In this document: piece after piece, positions 11,701 to 26,700 of the stretch
How the letters are laid out: each line of letters starts with the position of its first letter
How positions within the stretch are numbered: the stretch's first letter is position 1
Origin: Hydractinia symbiolongicarpus
Taxonomy: Eukaryota > Cnidaria > Hydrozoa > Anthoathecata > Hydractiniidae
Direction: 5' to 3'
Length of the DNA stretch: 60,000 nucleotides
Assembly (NCBI RefSeq): GCF_029227915.1
Contig: NC_079884.1
Coordinates: 16,060,001-16,120,000, forward strand
Translations under genes and position numbers: made by a program
Notes under the pieces: model-generated
Told to the model about the DNA's origin: nothing
Seen by the model: the letters and a program-made list of their open reading frames with translations, nothing else
Databases searched by the model: none

Positions 11701-14700
11701 ATGTTGAAACATAAAACACAGTCGAATTTATTGGTAGGCTTTCTGATATTTCTATTGTTTTCACACATAAATGGAATTGCGGAGCGTTGTCATTTACATC
11801 AGTGAGAGAAACTGACACTGTTGCTATAGCAATGCCGTGTGCTGAATACGTATGTTTTGCGCTTACTGTAAATCTATAGTGTTGCCGGGTTTCATAGTCC
11901 ATTCTGATTTTATTTTGAACGAAAACATTAGAGTGATTTTGGACTAGCAGGAAAATTGTTTGCATCTCGACGTCGACGATTTCAAACAAACAACACGGAA
12001 AACCGTGAGTATTGTCGACTGTCAACATCAAACTGAAGTTGTTATTTTCTTTGACGACTGTGGTATAAAGACTTTGGTTAAACATGGGTGGATTATCGTT
12101 GTTATTGCTAACACGAATAGTCACATTCGCTTTCTCTGCAGAAGATAAATTGTGGTCTAAAACAATGACTTTAAGTTCATGTCGCGTTTTATTCTCGTAA
12201 TCCAATGTCCTCTTTACACTAATGATTCCTGTTGTTGAGTTAATTGAGAAAAACTCTGCGTCAATGGAATTATCATCAAATTTATAACGTAATTCTCCGT
12301 TAAATCCTGCATCAGGATCCCTCCCCCACACTTGCATTACAAACGAGCCAACCACAGAAGTCTCGCTAATAGTGACGTCATATGTTTCGGTAGGAAAATA
12401 TGGCGGCTCGTTTAAATCGTTAACAGTGACAATGACTTCCGAAACGGTTTGAAACAGACCATCAGACAAGACTAGAATAAGTTTGTACACATTACAAGAT
12501 TCGTAATCAACAGAGTCTGTTACATCGAGAGAGTAAACATTTGTTTGTCGTTTACGAACTTTGAATAAGTTTTCGGGACTGTGTAACTGAACCGTGATCT
12601 GACCGGAGTTATCCTCGTCAGTAACTGTAAAAGTATGAAGAGTTTGTTCAACATACACTCCTTCGTTGAGAGAAATTGGTGGTACTGCTGACATTCGGGG
12701 AGGATTATCGTTCACATTGATGATGTTTACAACACGGACGGAGCGGCTAAAGCGTTGAGGTGTACCTGAGTCAGTGGCGGTAATTAACAAAATATATCGT
12801 TTCGTTGTTTCATAATCTAAATGTTTCAGTAAAGTAAGTTTATTTCCGTCTTTGTAACCAAATACTCTACCGGGGTCTCCGTTTCTTATGCTCAAACTGA
12901 TACGTCCGGCTGCACCTGTGTCTTCGTCCGTCACGCTCGTTACCGATATTACCGTATTTACCGGAGTTGACTCTAATATGTTCAACACAAGCTCTGGTGT
13001 TTCAAAAATGGGATTGTTGTTAACATCCGTTATTGTAATTTCAATGGATGCGAAATCGGTAAAAAGGCCGTCTGTGACACTGCATATAAAGGTGTACTTC
13101 ATTTTTTGTGTGTATACCAATGCAGTGCGACTACTGATCCACAATGTATTATTATCTAGCCTAAAGGAACTTGCATCTGTTCCAGTTAGAACGTACATTA
13201 GTGGTTGTAGTTGGTCTTCGTCATCTGCATCCACTTGCAGTATGTCTTCAAAAGGAGTATTACTTTCATTAATCGTCTTGGAATATATTTTCTTAGTAAA
13301 TCGTGGTCTTACGTCGTTTTCATTCTTTACTGTAACCACGATACTAACAGGTATGGAATTCGTGAGAGGCGGGTTTCCTTGATCTGATAAATATACTTTT
13401 AAATTATAACTTTTAGTTACCTCGTAATCCAAAGGAGATATAAGTCGAACTATTCCAGAAGCATCAATTGAAAACACACCATTTGAAGCGAGGGTGTATT
13501 GAACATTACTGTTTTCGCCAAGATCATCATCCACTGCACTCACAGTGTGTACGACGCTGCCCACAAAAGTGGCCTCAGATAAGATAACTTCTACAGTGGA
13601 ACCACCCAAAGGTTTTGGTATATTATCGTTAACATCCAGAACAGTGACTATGACAACGGCTATACCTGTGCCATCGTAAGCAACACTACTTGCACCAACA
13701 TTGAATGTATATTCAGCAGTGGTCTCTCTGTCTAAAGCAGTTCTTAAAAACACTGTACCATTACCTTCTCCAATTGAAAATACATCACTGAAACTGTTGT
13801 TTACTATGTGATACTTCAGTAAAGAATCTGTAGCTAGGTTACCTGTTGAAGCGGTAACTTGAACAATGTCTCCAATAACACCAGGCTCTTTAACGTGTAC
13901 GAGATATTGTGGTTGATTAAATGCAGGCGTGATTGTTGCTCGATAAATAACCTGAATCACGACAGTAGCTCTATTTGTTGATACTCTGCTCGGCATAGTT
14001 GGATTATACGCCGATACGATTAAAGTGAAGACTTTGTTACCTTCTGCCATTAAAGATTTGGACACTATTATGTTTCCATTTGAAGGTGAAAGTCGAAAAT
14101 TAAAACTATCGTTGCGCGACAAGATAATGTACAAAACACGATGGCCTACCGTCACATCTCTATCTATTGCCATTATCTGCCCGATGGAAGTGTCAATAGC
14201 CGCGTCATTTGCGATAGAAAATTCATAGTACGATTTCTCAAAAGTAGGATTGTACGTGTTTTTATCGATTAGATTGACAAATACAACTGCTGCAGCTGTG
14301 AGCCCAGTTCCGTCAGTCGCTTTAACAACTAAAACATGTCTCGTGTTGTTCGAATAATCTAACATTTTTCCCTCTGCTAGCGATATCGAGCCAGTGAATT
14401 GTTTGATGGTAAACAACGAAGAACTTTCTGTTCGTTCCAACGTATACACAAGTCGCCCAAAATTTCCCGAATCAGGATCCTCTGCAGATAATCGAATAAT
14501 CTCCACACCAACGGTTATATCTTCGGCAACATTGATGGTATATGTAGGTGATTTAAATGTCGGCGACGTGTCGTTGTTTGGAAGGACGTTGACGGTAACA
14601 GTGACAGGACTTGATGTATGAGAAGAGACACCTTTATCAGACGCAACAACATTAAATGTGTACTGCTTTCGAACATCGTATCGTAGGAAAATCGTGTTTG

Positions 14701-17700
14701 TGAGAACGTTTCCGTTAAACGTGAACGGAACAGTCTCAATGACGTTATAAGTTAGTTTACTATTTATGCCACTATCATCATCACGTGCCATAACTTGACC
14801 AATCAAATTATTTGGCTGCATGTCATCATATGTATAGAATGTGTAGGCATTGTTTAAAAAGTACGGCGTATTGTCATTTACATCTGTCACTGATATGATA
14901 ACAACCGTTTCAGCCTCCAAATGACCAGACCTCGCTTTTACTACCAATCTATGTTCTTTATTCTTCTCGTAATCTAGCTTTGTAAGCAAAACCACGGTAC
15001 CAAGTGAATTGATAAAAAAATTTGAAGAGCTGTTGGAACGAACTATCTCGTATCGCACGGGATTCTCTGATGAAGCATTCACTGTTAGGAGAGTTTCAAC
15101 CGGACTATTTTCTTCCACTGTAACCTCATATAAACTTTTCGTAAATACCGGAGCTATTTCCACGCTCGTTACATAAACTTCAATTACCGCGTTTTGCGCT
15201 GATGCCAAGCCGATACCGTCAGTGACAGATACATTAAGGACGTACAGAGAATTTTCTTTGAAATCTAATGTTCTTTTTAAATTCAAAACTGGACCATCTA
15301 GGCCAAATATACCTTGCTCATTTCCTGTAACAATGGAAAACGACAGTTTGGCATTGACACCCGAGTCTATATCTTGTGCTTTCACTGTGACAATATCCAA
15401 ACCAGATTGAGCATTCTTGGACACCGTAACATTGTAGAACGTTTCCGAGAAAAACGGAGGTGAATTAACATCGATAATATTCAACTTTATTTGATGGAAA
15501 CTTTTTCTGGGATTTTTAGCTGAATCGGTGGCTACGATAAACAAAGTATAATTTTGAAAGTTTTTGTGGTCTATGACAGATTTTAACAATATATCGCCAC
15601 TGGTGTCACCGATGTCAAACACAGTATAGTCACCAACCCGTTGAAAGGCGTATGTCACTCGTCCATGTGAGCCATCATCAAGATCTACAGCTCTTACAGT
15701 TGTTAAAACCTTCCCCGCAGAGTCTGCTTCTGACACAGTAACCACCGAAGGAGTGTTAAGAAATACAGGCGAGTTATCGTTTACATCTAAAACACTAACA
15801 AAAACAGAAGCGTTATGTGAAGCAAAACGAAACGGATTTCCACTGTCACGAACTGAAACTGTTAAGTTAAATAAAGAAATGATTTCTCGATCGACATTTC
15901 TAGCGACAACAATGTATCCTTGAGAATCGATGGTAAAACTGTCTTCTGTGTTTCCATCCACGATCGCATATACTAAGGACTTTCCAGTAAAATCACTGTC
16001 TGAAGCCTTAACCTGCAACAGGGTCATTCCGACTAGCGAATTTTCAAACATGTCTTTCTCATATCTGTATGGTGAAAATACTGGTGGGTGTTTGTTGACT
16101 GGAACAACGTCAATTCTCAGCACTGTGTTTCCTTGAAGCTGTGGTGTCCCAGAATCCTTAGCAATAATTGTTATCTCGTGGCTCAATGCCAGAAATGGAT
16201 CAAAGTTCGTCACTTGAGTGATCGTTCCATTCAAATTGTCTATATTTGCTGGGCTGTTTGTCTGTAAAATATGGTAGGTGATGTTACCATTTGATAGGGA
16301 ATCTCCGTCAGTAGCAGTAACGGTTTCCAATATTGAACCAATAGGGGATGTCTCTAGTACACTTACCATATAAAGACGTTTCTCAAACTTTGGTGGATTG
16401 TCGTTGACGTCTAGGACGTTAATAATAACGCCAGTATCTGTTGAAATGATGGGAGGTGTGACACTGGTCGTTTTAATCGCACATACCATAAAAGTTTGTA
16501 CTTCATAATCCAACTGCTGTTTTAAAATTAACATGGCGGTGTTGTTTGTGACGAGTAATTGGATTTTTTCGGTATGGGGAGTAACTTCATACAATACCAT
16601 TCCGTTTCTGCCTGAATCAGCGTCATCAGCAATCAATCGAGCAAGGATTATACCTGGCTGCGTCGACTCGAGTAAAGATAACTCGATTCTGTTTGTTGAT
16701 AATTTAAAAAGATTATCATTGACGTCGATAACGATAATTTTAACGTCCGTCGAAGCGTTCGCGCGGTGTATGTCGTTGGTATCAAAAACTTCAATGTAAA
16801 AATGATGCTCCTGTTTTATTTCAAAATCTAAACTTTTAACAACGAGAATACTGCCATTCGAATTTACTGAAAAGAGAGTCCGCATTACAGGTGGCAACAA
16901 GCGATAAGTTAGTGTTGTGCTGTTAGTTGTGGTCTCCACACGACCTATAATCCCTTCATAATTCTCTACCGTTTGAAAAACATATTGATCCATCATAAAT
17001 ACAGGCTGGTTGGAAACAATGTTTACCACGTTTATAAGAGCAGTAGCGTTATCCGTAGACCTGAGCGATGGCTTTCCGCCATCGTACATTTGCAATGTAA
17101 GAGAGAACTGTGTTGTTTTCTTCACATTTAAAGCCGCTTTTAAAATAATCTTACCGCTTGGTGACTCTACAGAAAACAATTCATTATTTCCATTCACAAC
17201 CGAGAAGAAAACCTCTCCGTTTTGTCCAGCATCGACATCTGAGTACGACAATCGTAGAAATGTCGTACCAATCATTGTTAGTTCCGATATAGACACGTTG
17301 TATAAGGTATGCAAAAAGATAGGTGCTTCGTTTTTGTCACCAATATTTACCTGTACCAGAACAGCTGCTGATTGATTAGGATATCCGTGATCGGTAGCCG
17401 CCAACATAAATGTGTACTGAGATCGAGTTTCATAATCAAAAGATTGGAGTGCAGACAAAACAGCAGAGGTTGAGTTTAGTTCAAAGGGAAGATTTTCATC
17501 CGCTGATATAATTTTGTATGATAACACACCATTCACACCTGCATCGAAGTCGTTTGCAGTTATTCCACCAATACTATTTGAAGGAGGTTCGTTTTCTGGG
17601 ATGGTAAGAATATAAGTGTCTGCGCTAAACTTGGGGGCATTGTTGCTTTCTACTAAATGCACCATAACAGCAATAACAGAGCTAGATATAGACGCAGTAG

Positions 17701-20700
17701 AAGACACAGCGGCTCCAAAATTTGTTCCTTCGATGGTAAATGCAAACACTGAAGGATCAGCGGACGTAAGAAGTCTGGTCAGCTTTATTTCTCCGCTAGT
17801 TTCATTAACTGAGAAGGGGACGCCACTTCCGTTGGTTGATATGACATATAATACAATTCCGTTCAACCCGGAATCAGCGTCCAAGGCTAACACAGATCCG
17901 ATAACAGTTCTTACATTCGTACTTTTAATGACATTGATGTCTAAACTGGGTTTGGTGAAGACTGGCACATTGTCGTTTTCATCAGTGACAAAAATATTAA
18001 CTGCCGTGATTCCAATCTTCGTTGGCTCATCTGCGTTTGAAGCTATTACTGTAAATGTATGCACGATGTTTTTTTCGAAATCTAAGACGCCTTTTAACGA
18101 AAGCACTCCCGTTGTTATGTTGATAAAAAACAGGTCATCACCTGTACTGTGTTGAAATTGAATTCGATACAGTATGGTAGCGTTGAAATCTTTATCAACA
18201 GCAGTAACTTGTAGAAAATCTTTGTTCAGTGGATACGATTCGGAAAGCGACACGTTGAAAACTGGCTTGGTAAAAGTTGGGCTATATTCATTGATGTTGA
18301 CAATGTGAATAGATATTGTGGTAGTATCGAAAAAGCTTGTTAGAGAAGCGTCACTAGCGACAATTTGTAGACTATAAGAAGACTGGTTTTCAAAATCAAG
18401 CGAGGATTCCAAAACTAGCTGACCAGAATTGGAAATGGAAAATTTCTCGCCAATATTCCCAGAAAAGATATTATAGTCGATAATGTTCGTGCCTCCAAAA
18501 TCTGGATCGGTTGCTTTCACAGTGAGCAGGTTAGTACCCGGAAGGGTGTTCTCTAAGATATCAATATTATACACCAACGATGCAAACGATGGAGGGTTAT
18601 CGTTGACGTCATTGATAGCAACCTCTACAGTGGATGTTATTCCAAGCTGAACGAATCCTGAATCCACTGCAACGACTTTTAGCAAATATCGCGATTGCTT
18701 TTCTGCGTCGACCAATTGTTGAAGTGACAGACATCCACTTGTTTTATCCAATAAAAAAACCGTACTAATTTCACCCTCCATCGTAGATAGATAATATTGA
18801 ATTGATGAATTTTCTTTATCTGCACTTGAGACACAGCCAATAATAGTGGAGATGTTTACGTTTTCGTCAACTGAAAATAAATAGTGCGTCTTGCTAATAT
18901 TAGGTGGGTTATCATTTACGTTCAAAATTTGGATGATATAACTTTGCGTTTGTTGGAACAGTTGATCAGTGGTCCGAATAGTAATGTTGTGTGAAGCTTT
19001 CGTCTCATGATCTAGATGTCTCGCAACTACCACTACTCCAGTAGTTTGATTCACTACAAACGACGAATTGCGGTCCAATAGAAGATATTCTAAACTGTCA
19101 TTATCTGCATCGTCGACACTTACTTGAAAAACGGTAAACCCGATGGGCACATTCTCCATGACGTCATAACTAAAAGGCGGGTACATAACAGGTGCATTGT
19201 CATTGATATTGACAACTTTAATGTCGACGAATGTTTTGTTTACGCACGGATTTCTCGCATGATCAGTAGCAACAACAATTAACCGGAATGAACGCTGGCT
19301 TTCATAGTCTAGCAACTTCTTTGTTAAAATGTTGCCCGATTTATAATTAATGTCAAAAAATGTTGTGTCCGCCAAAGTGTAGGTAATCACATTGTTGGGA
19401 GATAACTTATCGACATCTGTAGCACTAACTTGCAATACAGCAGTGGAAAACGGTGCAGATTCCAACACCTCCACCGTATATGTGTCGTTGGAAAACACCG
19501 GACAGTGTTCATTTACATCTTCCACAACTATGTTAAGAATTAAATTCTGTTGTGAAGACCGAGGAGGCACTCCATTGTCAGTGACTGCCACTTCTAAAGA
19601 ATACGTTGATCTTGTTTCAGCATCAACAGGTTGCTTGAGCAGAACAACTCCTGATGTGGACAGTACTTCAAATGGATGTTCGTTTATTGTTATAATCGAG
19701 TATGTGATATCACCATTTGTTGTCAAATCGCTGTCAAAGGCTTCAAAATGCGCAACGATTTGACCAACATTCATGCTTTCCGGGATTGTTATATTTCTTG
19801 TTAAGGGTGCAGTAAACATAGGATAATTATCATTGACGTCAGTGACATGGACAATCAATTGGACGATCGCGTTTTGATGAGATGACATACTGGTAGCAAT
19901 TACTGCTACAAAATGCGTACGTTGTTTTTCGTAATTCAGCTGGGTATGCAACGTTACTTCACCGGTATATTTATTGATTTTGAAACGTGACGAGTCTTTA
20001 GATGATTGAGAAAACGAATAGGTAGCATTAACGTTGGCAGCTTGAAGTTGTATTAAAACTGAATGACCGACCGGCGTACTTTCTGGTAAATTTAAGATAT
20101 ATTCACTCACAGGAAAGACTGGTGCGCTTTCCGCGGTAGCTACAACATTGATTAAAACGGTAGCTAAACGTGTACTATTGTTTTCACCATCGGATACTGA
20201 CAGTATTAACGTGTAAGTTCTGATTTTTGTAGAGAAGTCAATAGTTTTTTTTAGGTATATTCGGCCAGTGGTATCAACACGAAACGGGTTATCCAAATTT
20301 TCGTTTTTGATAGAAAATTCGAGATTCGGAGTTACCATATCCAAGTCATGTGCTGACACTTGTGTTAAAGATGTACCAACATCAGTTTTCTCGGTGACGG
20401 TAACATTATAAATCACAGGTTGAAATTCTGGTGTATTGTCATTCATGTCGAAAATTTTGATCGAAACAAGTTTCGACGCTTGCAAGCTTGGCACACCTTG
20501 GTCTGTAGCGATAACTAAAACCTGTGTTGTTAAGTTGACCATATCACCTTTTATGGCGTCAATATCGATGTTTTGGTTCGTGAAAATACATCCTGTGCTG
20601 TTGATAGTGAAAAATGTGTGCTGGATTGGAGAAAGAGTGTATTGAATTTCACCATTTGTTGTTGCATCCTCATCTACAGCACTTACACATCCTACTAATG

Positions 20701-23700
20701 TGTTAACTGGTGTTTCTTCTTGAAATTCAAATGAGTATTTTAGTTGAGAAAACAAAGGACGATTATCATTAACATCTTCCAATCTCAGCTTGTAGGTCTG
20801 TTCTGTTTGTTCCATGTTGGTGTTTCCAACGTCCAACACTCGCACAATGATGTCATACATCGTCGTCTTTTCGTAGTCGAGTTTTTCGGTCAGGTATACC
20901 TCTCCAGTTACTTGGTTGATAAAGAATGGCAAAGTTTCCATCCCAGATGTTATTGAAAATTGATGACTGTTAAGGTTATCTGCGTCTTTAACTATTGGCT
21001 TGAACACTAGGTTACCAACTGAAAAGTCCTCTGGGATGGAGATATTAAAAGGACCAAAAAACTTCGGCGAATTATCGTTCACGTTTTGAACTGTCACAAG
21101 AATTTTAGCCGAGTATCCGCACAAAGAACTAGCCTGGTTGGTTGCAACAACAGAGAATTCGTAGAACTGTTTGTTTTCGAAATTCAGCGATGTTATCATA
21201 GATATATTTCCAAGCGCAGTGTCAACTTTAAAATATTTTTTTGCAAAATCTTCTGCAATACTGTAACGAACCAGCATATTTTTTTCGCTGCAGTCGTTAT
21301 CAAATGCTTGCACTGTTATTATATCCTGAAGTTCAACATTCTCGGATATCGTTACGTTGTAGTAGTTGCGTACAAATACAGGACAATACGTGTTTTCATC
21401 CGAAACGATGACAAAGATAAACGCATTTGACTCCGCCATGTTTCCAGAGTCATCCTGTACACTTATCTCTAGCATGAAACTTTTCGTGGCAGAGCAATTC
21501 AAAGCCTTCCGTAACCTTATGACACCCACATTCAATCTCGATTCAATATCAAACACATCAGTATGGGTCCGTAAGGTGAAATTTAGTACACTAATAGCGT
21601 CTTGATCTTTGGCATGAAGAAGCGAGACAATTTGATTTTTATCTGTGGACTCGCTAATGTGAATCTCGTTTTGGTACGGCAGAACAAATCTTGGTGACTC
21701 GTCATCCATATCGAGGACATTGATGACGATTAACGCTACATCGTTGTCCAACGGAGTGTTAGTATTTTGAACCAAAGCTGTAAAAGTAAAACCCGATTGC
21801 TCCTCGTAATCAAGACTAACGAGTACTTCTAAAGTTCCATTTGGCTGTAACGCAAAATTTGTCGATGGCACCTCTAAGCGATAAAACAACTGCTTTTTCT
21901 CTGCGAAATGAACTACATCCAAACTAGATATAACATGAGGCAGGTCATTCTCACTAACGTTAAATATGTATTTTTTCTTTGAAAACGTTAGCGAAGCAGA
22001 CGAATTGTGGTAGCTTGTTACGTTAATTAGCGCGTGTTCAGACGTAAACAAGGGTGGCACACCAGAATCTCGAACTGTCACGACAAGAATATGACTCTGC
22101 GTTACATTTGAATCGAAAGGTTGCAGTAAGATTATTTCGCCAGTGTCAGGAGTAATATTAAACCTCTGAATATCTCCCTGGACTAAAGAAAATAATGTTA
22201 AGGCGTTGTTTGCACTGTCGGCATCTGAAGCAGATACTTGTGTTACAACAGAAAATACGGGTAGATACACAGGAACAGAAACATTTATTAAAACTGAGGC
22301 AAAAACAGGTGCATTGTCGTTTTGGTCAGTGATGTTAATGGTTGCTATGACAACCGATGACAAAGAAGGAAACCCGTGGTCGTATGCTTGAACGGTAATC
22401 GTATATTGTCGCTTGCATTCGTAATCAAGTTCTTTCGTAGTTGAAACAAGCCCTGTGTTTTCATTAATTTTAAAAGATGGGTCTGGAAATTGGGAAATGA
22501 TTCTATATGACACTACACCATTTAATTGCAAGTCCAAATCATTAGCAGCAATAGTAAGAACGGTAGTGTTAACTGGTCTGTTTTCAGGAATCTCAGCGTC
22601 ATACTCCGGTCTGTCGAATAACGGTTTACGGTTGTTCACATCAATTACGTTGATTAAAATTGAAACGTTACTATGCAAAGAGGGAATACCAAGATCATAA
22701 ACTGTGATCAACAAACTATACAATAGTACTTCGTCACTTAAACTACGGACGAGTTTCACATCACCTGTGACGGGGTCAACATAAAAACTCGATTCTGATG
22801 ACTCGTGCAGTAGAAATCTGACTGCTCCATAGGTACCTGCGTCTTCGTCAATAGCTTTTAATTTTAACAGGGATACACCAACAGGAAAATCCTCAGTGAT
22901 GTTGTGTACGGAATGTAAGACGACTGGAGTATGCTCGTTTACATTCGTCACTTCAACATGGACACTCGCGAAACCTATCAACTTAATGTCGCCATTATCC
23001 TCTGCCATGACCACCAGATTGTATGCTGTTTTTGTTTCGTAGTCTAGTGAAGATGATAACATAACTTCACCTGTTCTGCTGTTGATATCGAATGGAATCT
23101 CCCTGCTCACTATCCTGTATGTTAGGTTACGGTATATTTGATCGATATCAGTAGCAAACACCTTCCCGAACACCTTAGCAACAGGATAATCTTCAGGTAG
23201 TGAAAAATTATACAGAGTCTGATTAAACGTTGGTTTATTGTTGTTTACATCACTGACTTTAACATTGATGTTCATTTTGTTACTTCCAACGTTTCCATTA
23301 GAATCTGACACCATGACTTGCAGTTGATATGTCGCTTTCCCAATATTTAAAGGAGAAGACACCAAAATCTGTCCAATGTTATTTGATGAAATGATCGAAA
23401 ACGGGGAAAGTACAAGTTCACCATCTAGCAACAGACTTGAGCTGGATTCAGTGGGTGTTGCAAAGAATGCATATGTTAAATTGCTTGCTTTGTCAAGATC
23501 TGTTGCTGAAACAGTAGCAACGATGTCAAATATCTTTGCATTCTCATTGATTGTTACATTCCTACTCAATGGACCAATGAAATTCGGTTTTTCATCATCA
23601 GTATCCATGACGTTTACGATCACTACAGTCTTAGCAACGTAGGTCTCAGTTTTTGCTTCAACATCCACGACATAAAGAGTGCGCTGTTCATAATCAAACA

Positions 23701-26700
23701 ACACAGATGCGGACAAAACTCCCGTGCTTTCATTAACACGAAAGTTAACAGAATCGTTTAAATTTTTTAATTCGAATGTTACATTTCGTTCTGGTGTTGT
23801 TGATAGTTGCAATAGGAACCCAGGCGACAGATTTTCTTTCCTGGATACTTCATACGATGACTTCAAAAAACTGAAACCTGTGACGGCTATAACCTCTATG
23901 ATTACGTTACTATATGCCACATTAGCCGCACTTGTTGCAGCCACCGTTAGATTATAAACATGTGTGTCTTGGCTGTTTAAATAATCGACTGTTGTTATAA
24001 CACCGGACGAAGAATCGATGGAGAATTTATTATTATCGTTTCTAATCTCGAAAGAATAGTTAAAATGACAAGGTCCATCAAGGTCAGCTGCGGACACGGT
24101 TAGAACAGAAAAACCTGGAGGTGAAGATTCTATGAGTTTTGTTGAGTACAAGACTTTCGAGAAAGAGAGATTAACATCATCTACATTTAAAACATGCATT
24201 GAAAACACCATAGAGTTACACATGGAGAGAGGATCATTAAATCCAACATCGCAAGCCGTCACTGCCACGTCGTATCGTTTCTCCGATTCGAAATCCAACG
24301 ATCTTGTTAATATCACCTCCCCGGTAGATTTATTGATGTCAAAAGGAAAGTTTTCTCCAATATTCAAGACTTTATAATATACATCACTGAATATTCCAGT
24401 GTCATTGTCTGTCGCTGAAATGATTGCAATGACTGTATTCACCGGTTGGTTTTCAAAAACGCTGATATTGTTATAATCAGACGAAAACACTGGTCTATTA
24501 TCATTCACGTCTACAACTTGAATGGTATATTCCTTTGTGTCATTGAAGATTCCATCATTGACTTGAATGAGGAAGGAATAATTCTTGGTGACTTCATAAT
24601 CTAGCGCTGTAATAACTGAAACTTTTCCCGTGCTAGAATCAATAGCAAATGGTAATACCACATCACTTGTATTTAGTACGCTGTACACAACAATACTGTC
24701 AGGATCAGTAGACATGGCTGTAAAAATGACAGTGGCAACTTCAGTGTTTTCCTTTACAAAAAAATTAAATGACCCTTCCAACACAGGTGGTACATCATTC
24801 ACGTCTGCAACAACGATAATTACAGTTGCTGTTGCATTAAATGTTGCTGAGGCTGCATACAGTAATATATGATATTGTTTTTTCATCTCATAGTCAAGGG
24901 TTGCATTCAGCACAAGAAAAGTGTTGTTGGCAACAAAAAACTTATTAGAAGATTCACCAACAAAGTATGTAATTGAACTGTTTGCATCGTTGTCAGTTGC
25001 TGTTGCAATGTTGCCAATGATGTGTCCAACTGGTGCAGATTCTAACACGTTGAATGTGTAAATAGATTTGCTGAATTGAACCTGATTGTCATCAACATTT
25101 TCAACAATGATGATAACATGAGATTCGCTCACCTTTCCAGAGCTATCTTCTAATTTGATCTTCAATGTGTAGTTTCTCTCTTTTTCGAAATCCAGATGAT
25201 CAATTAATATCAAAGAAGCAGAATTTACATTTTGTTGAAGGTTGAACCTGGCGTGTCTATCCATAAAGAAAACCAGTGATGACTTGTCAGCATCGAAGCC
25301 GTCAAAAACAGCTAAGATTGCACCGTTATCGGCGTTTTCTTTTACGTCGACCGTTATTGAAGACGGTGTTATGATTGGGTAATTATCATCGATAGGTTGA
25401 ACACGGATAAACACATTACTAAATTGAGTGGTGCAGTTTTCGTTTATGGCTTCTACACGAAAAAAATAAGATGTTTGGTTTTCATAATCTAAATTTTTAT
25501 GCAGCGTTAGAACTCCTCCTAAATTACTAATCGATGCTATCGGGTTTTCTGAAACGGAATAAGACACAGCTGTAGACGTTCCATCTCGATCGACTGCTCT
25601 CAATACCGAAATATGGTATGGCACAGTTTGATTTTCGAAAATGTCAAACTCATATAGAGAAGATTCAAACGCAGGACAGAATTCGTTATTATCTCTCACT
25701 TTTATCTCGACAACAGCGTTAGTCGTCGAAATCGCGCTACCACCATCAATGATAATGATATGCAGCTGGTAGTTTGACTTTGTTTCAAAATCCAACATCT
25801 TAATTGCAAAGAGATTACCAAACTTATCTATTCGAAATGCGCTGGATTCATCTCCAGCAACTATGATAAAGGTCAACTCTCCAAACGTACCACTATCTCC
25901 ATCTATTCCTTGCACTGTGAGGAGTTTAGATCCAAGCGGGATGCTCTCACTCACCGTAATGTTGTATGTTTCTGGTGAAAAAAATGGAGTGTTATCGTTT
26001 ACGTTCACGACGTTGATACTGACAAAAGTCGTCGCAAAACGGCGTGGTGACGTAGCGATATCAACTGCTTGTACAAACAGCGTGTAATGCGTGGTGTTTT
26101 CAAAGTCTAGTGCGCTTGCAATGCTGATCACTCCTGTTGTTGCATTGACTTGAAAGTCCTGAACTTGACCAAGAATACTGTATTGAAGCAGAGGAAACAT
26201 CTGGCCTGGATGAATAACATTCAGTTGCAAGACTTCTGTACCAATAACAGCGTTCTCGCTTACGTTCACCGTGTAGTTAGACTGGGCAAACCTTGGGAAA
26301 TTATTGTCGCTAATTTTGAAGACGTTCACAGTCGCGTATGCTCTAGCTTGGGATGAGAGGGTTTTAAATGAAACGGTTAATATCCAAGATGTTATGTTCG
26401 TAGCAGTTAGTAATCCCTCTGAATAGATCTTAAACGTTTCTAAGTCCACATCAGTTATGCCGAAGATGTTGTCAGTGTTACCTGAAAACAAATACTAATA
26501 TGATAGCACGTGAAAATTTTAACTAATAGTTGACGAAAGAATTGAGAAGAGAATTTCCCACATCATTATCTTAAAAATCATATTTTAGACTTTCACTAGT
26601 TAAAAATTTTGTTTGTAAAACATAAATGAAACATCTTCAGTCAAGTTTTGGTTATTTTTTTTTACCACCAGGAACACACGATGTACTTACCACTTTCGAT

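Noticed and set aside
12888-13382. 164-aa plus-strand open frame and many similar ones within 8.3-26.5 kb
   Set aside because: Antisense shadows of the cadherin exon; cadherin codon use leaves the opposite strand open.
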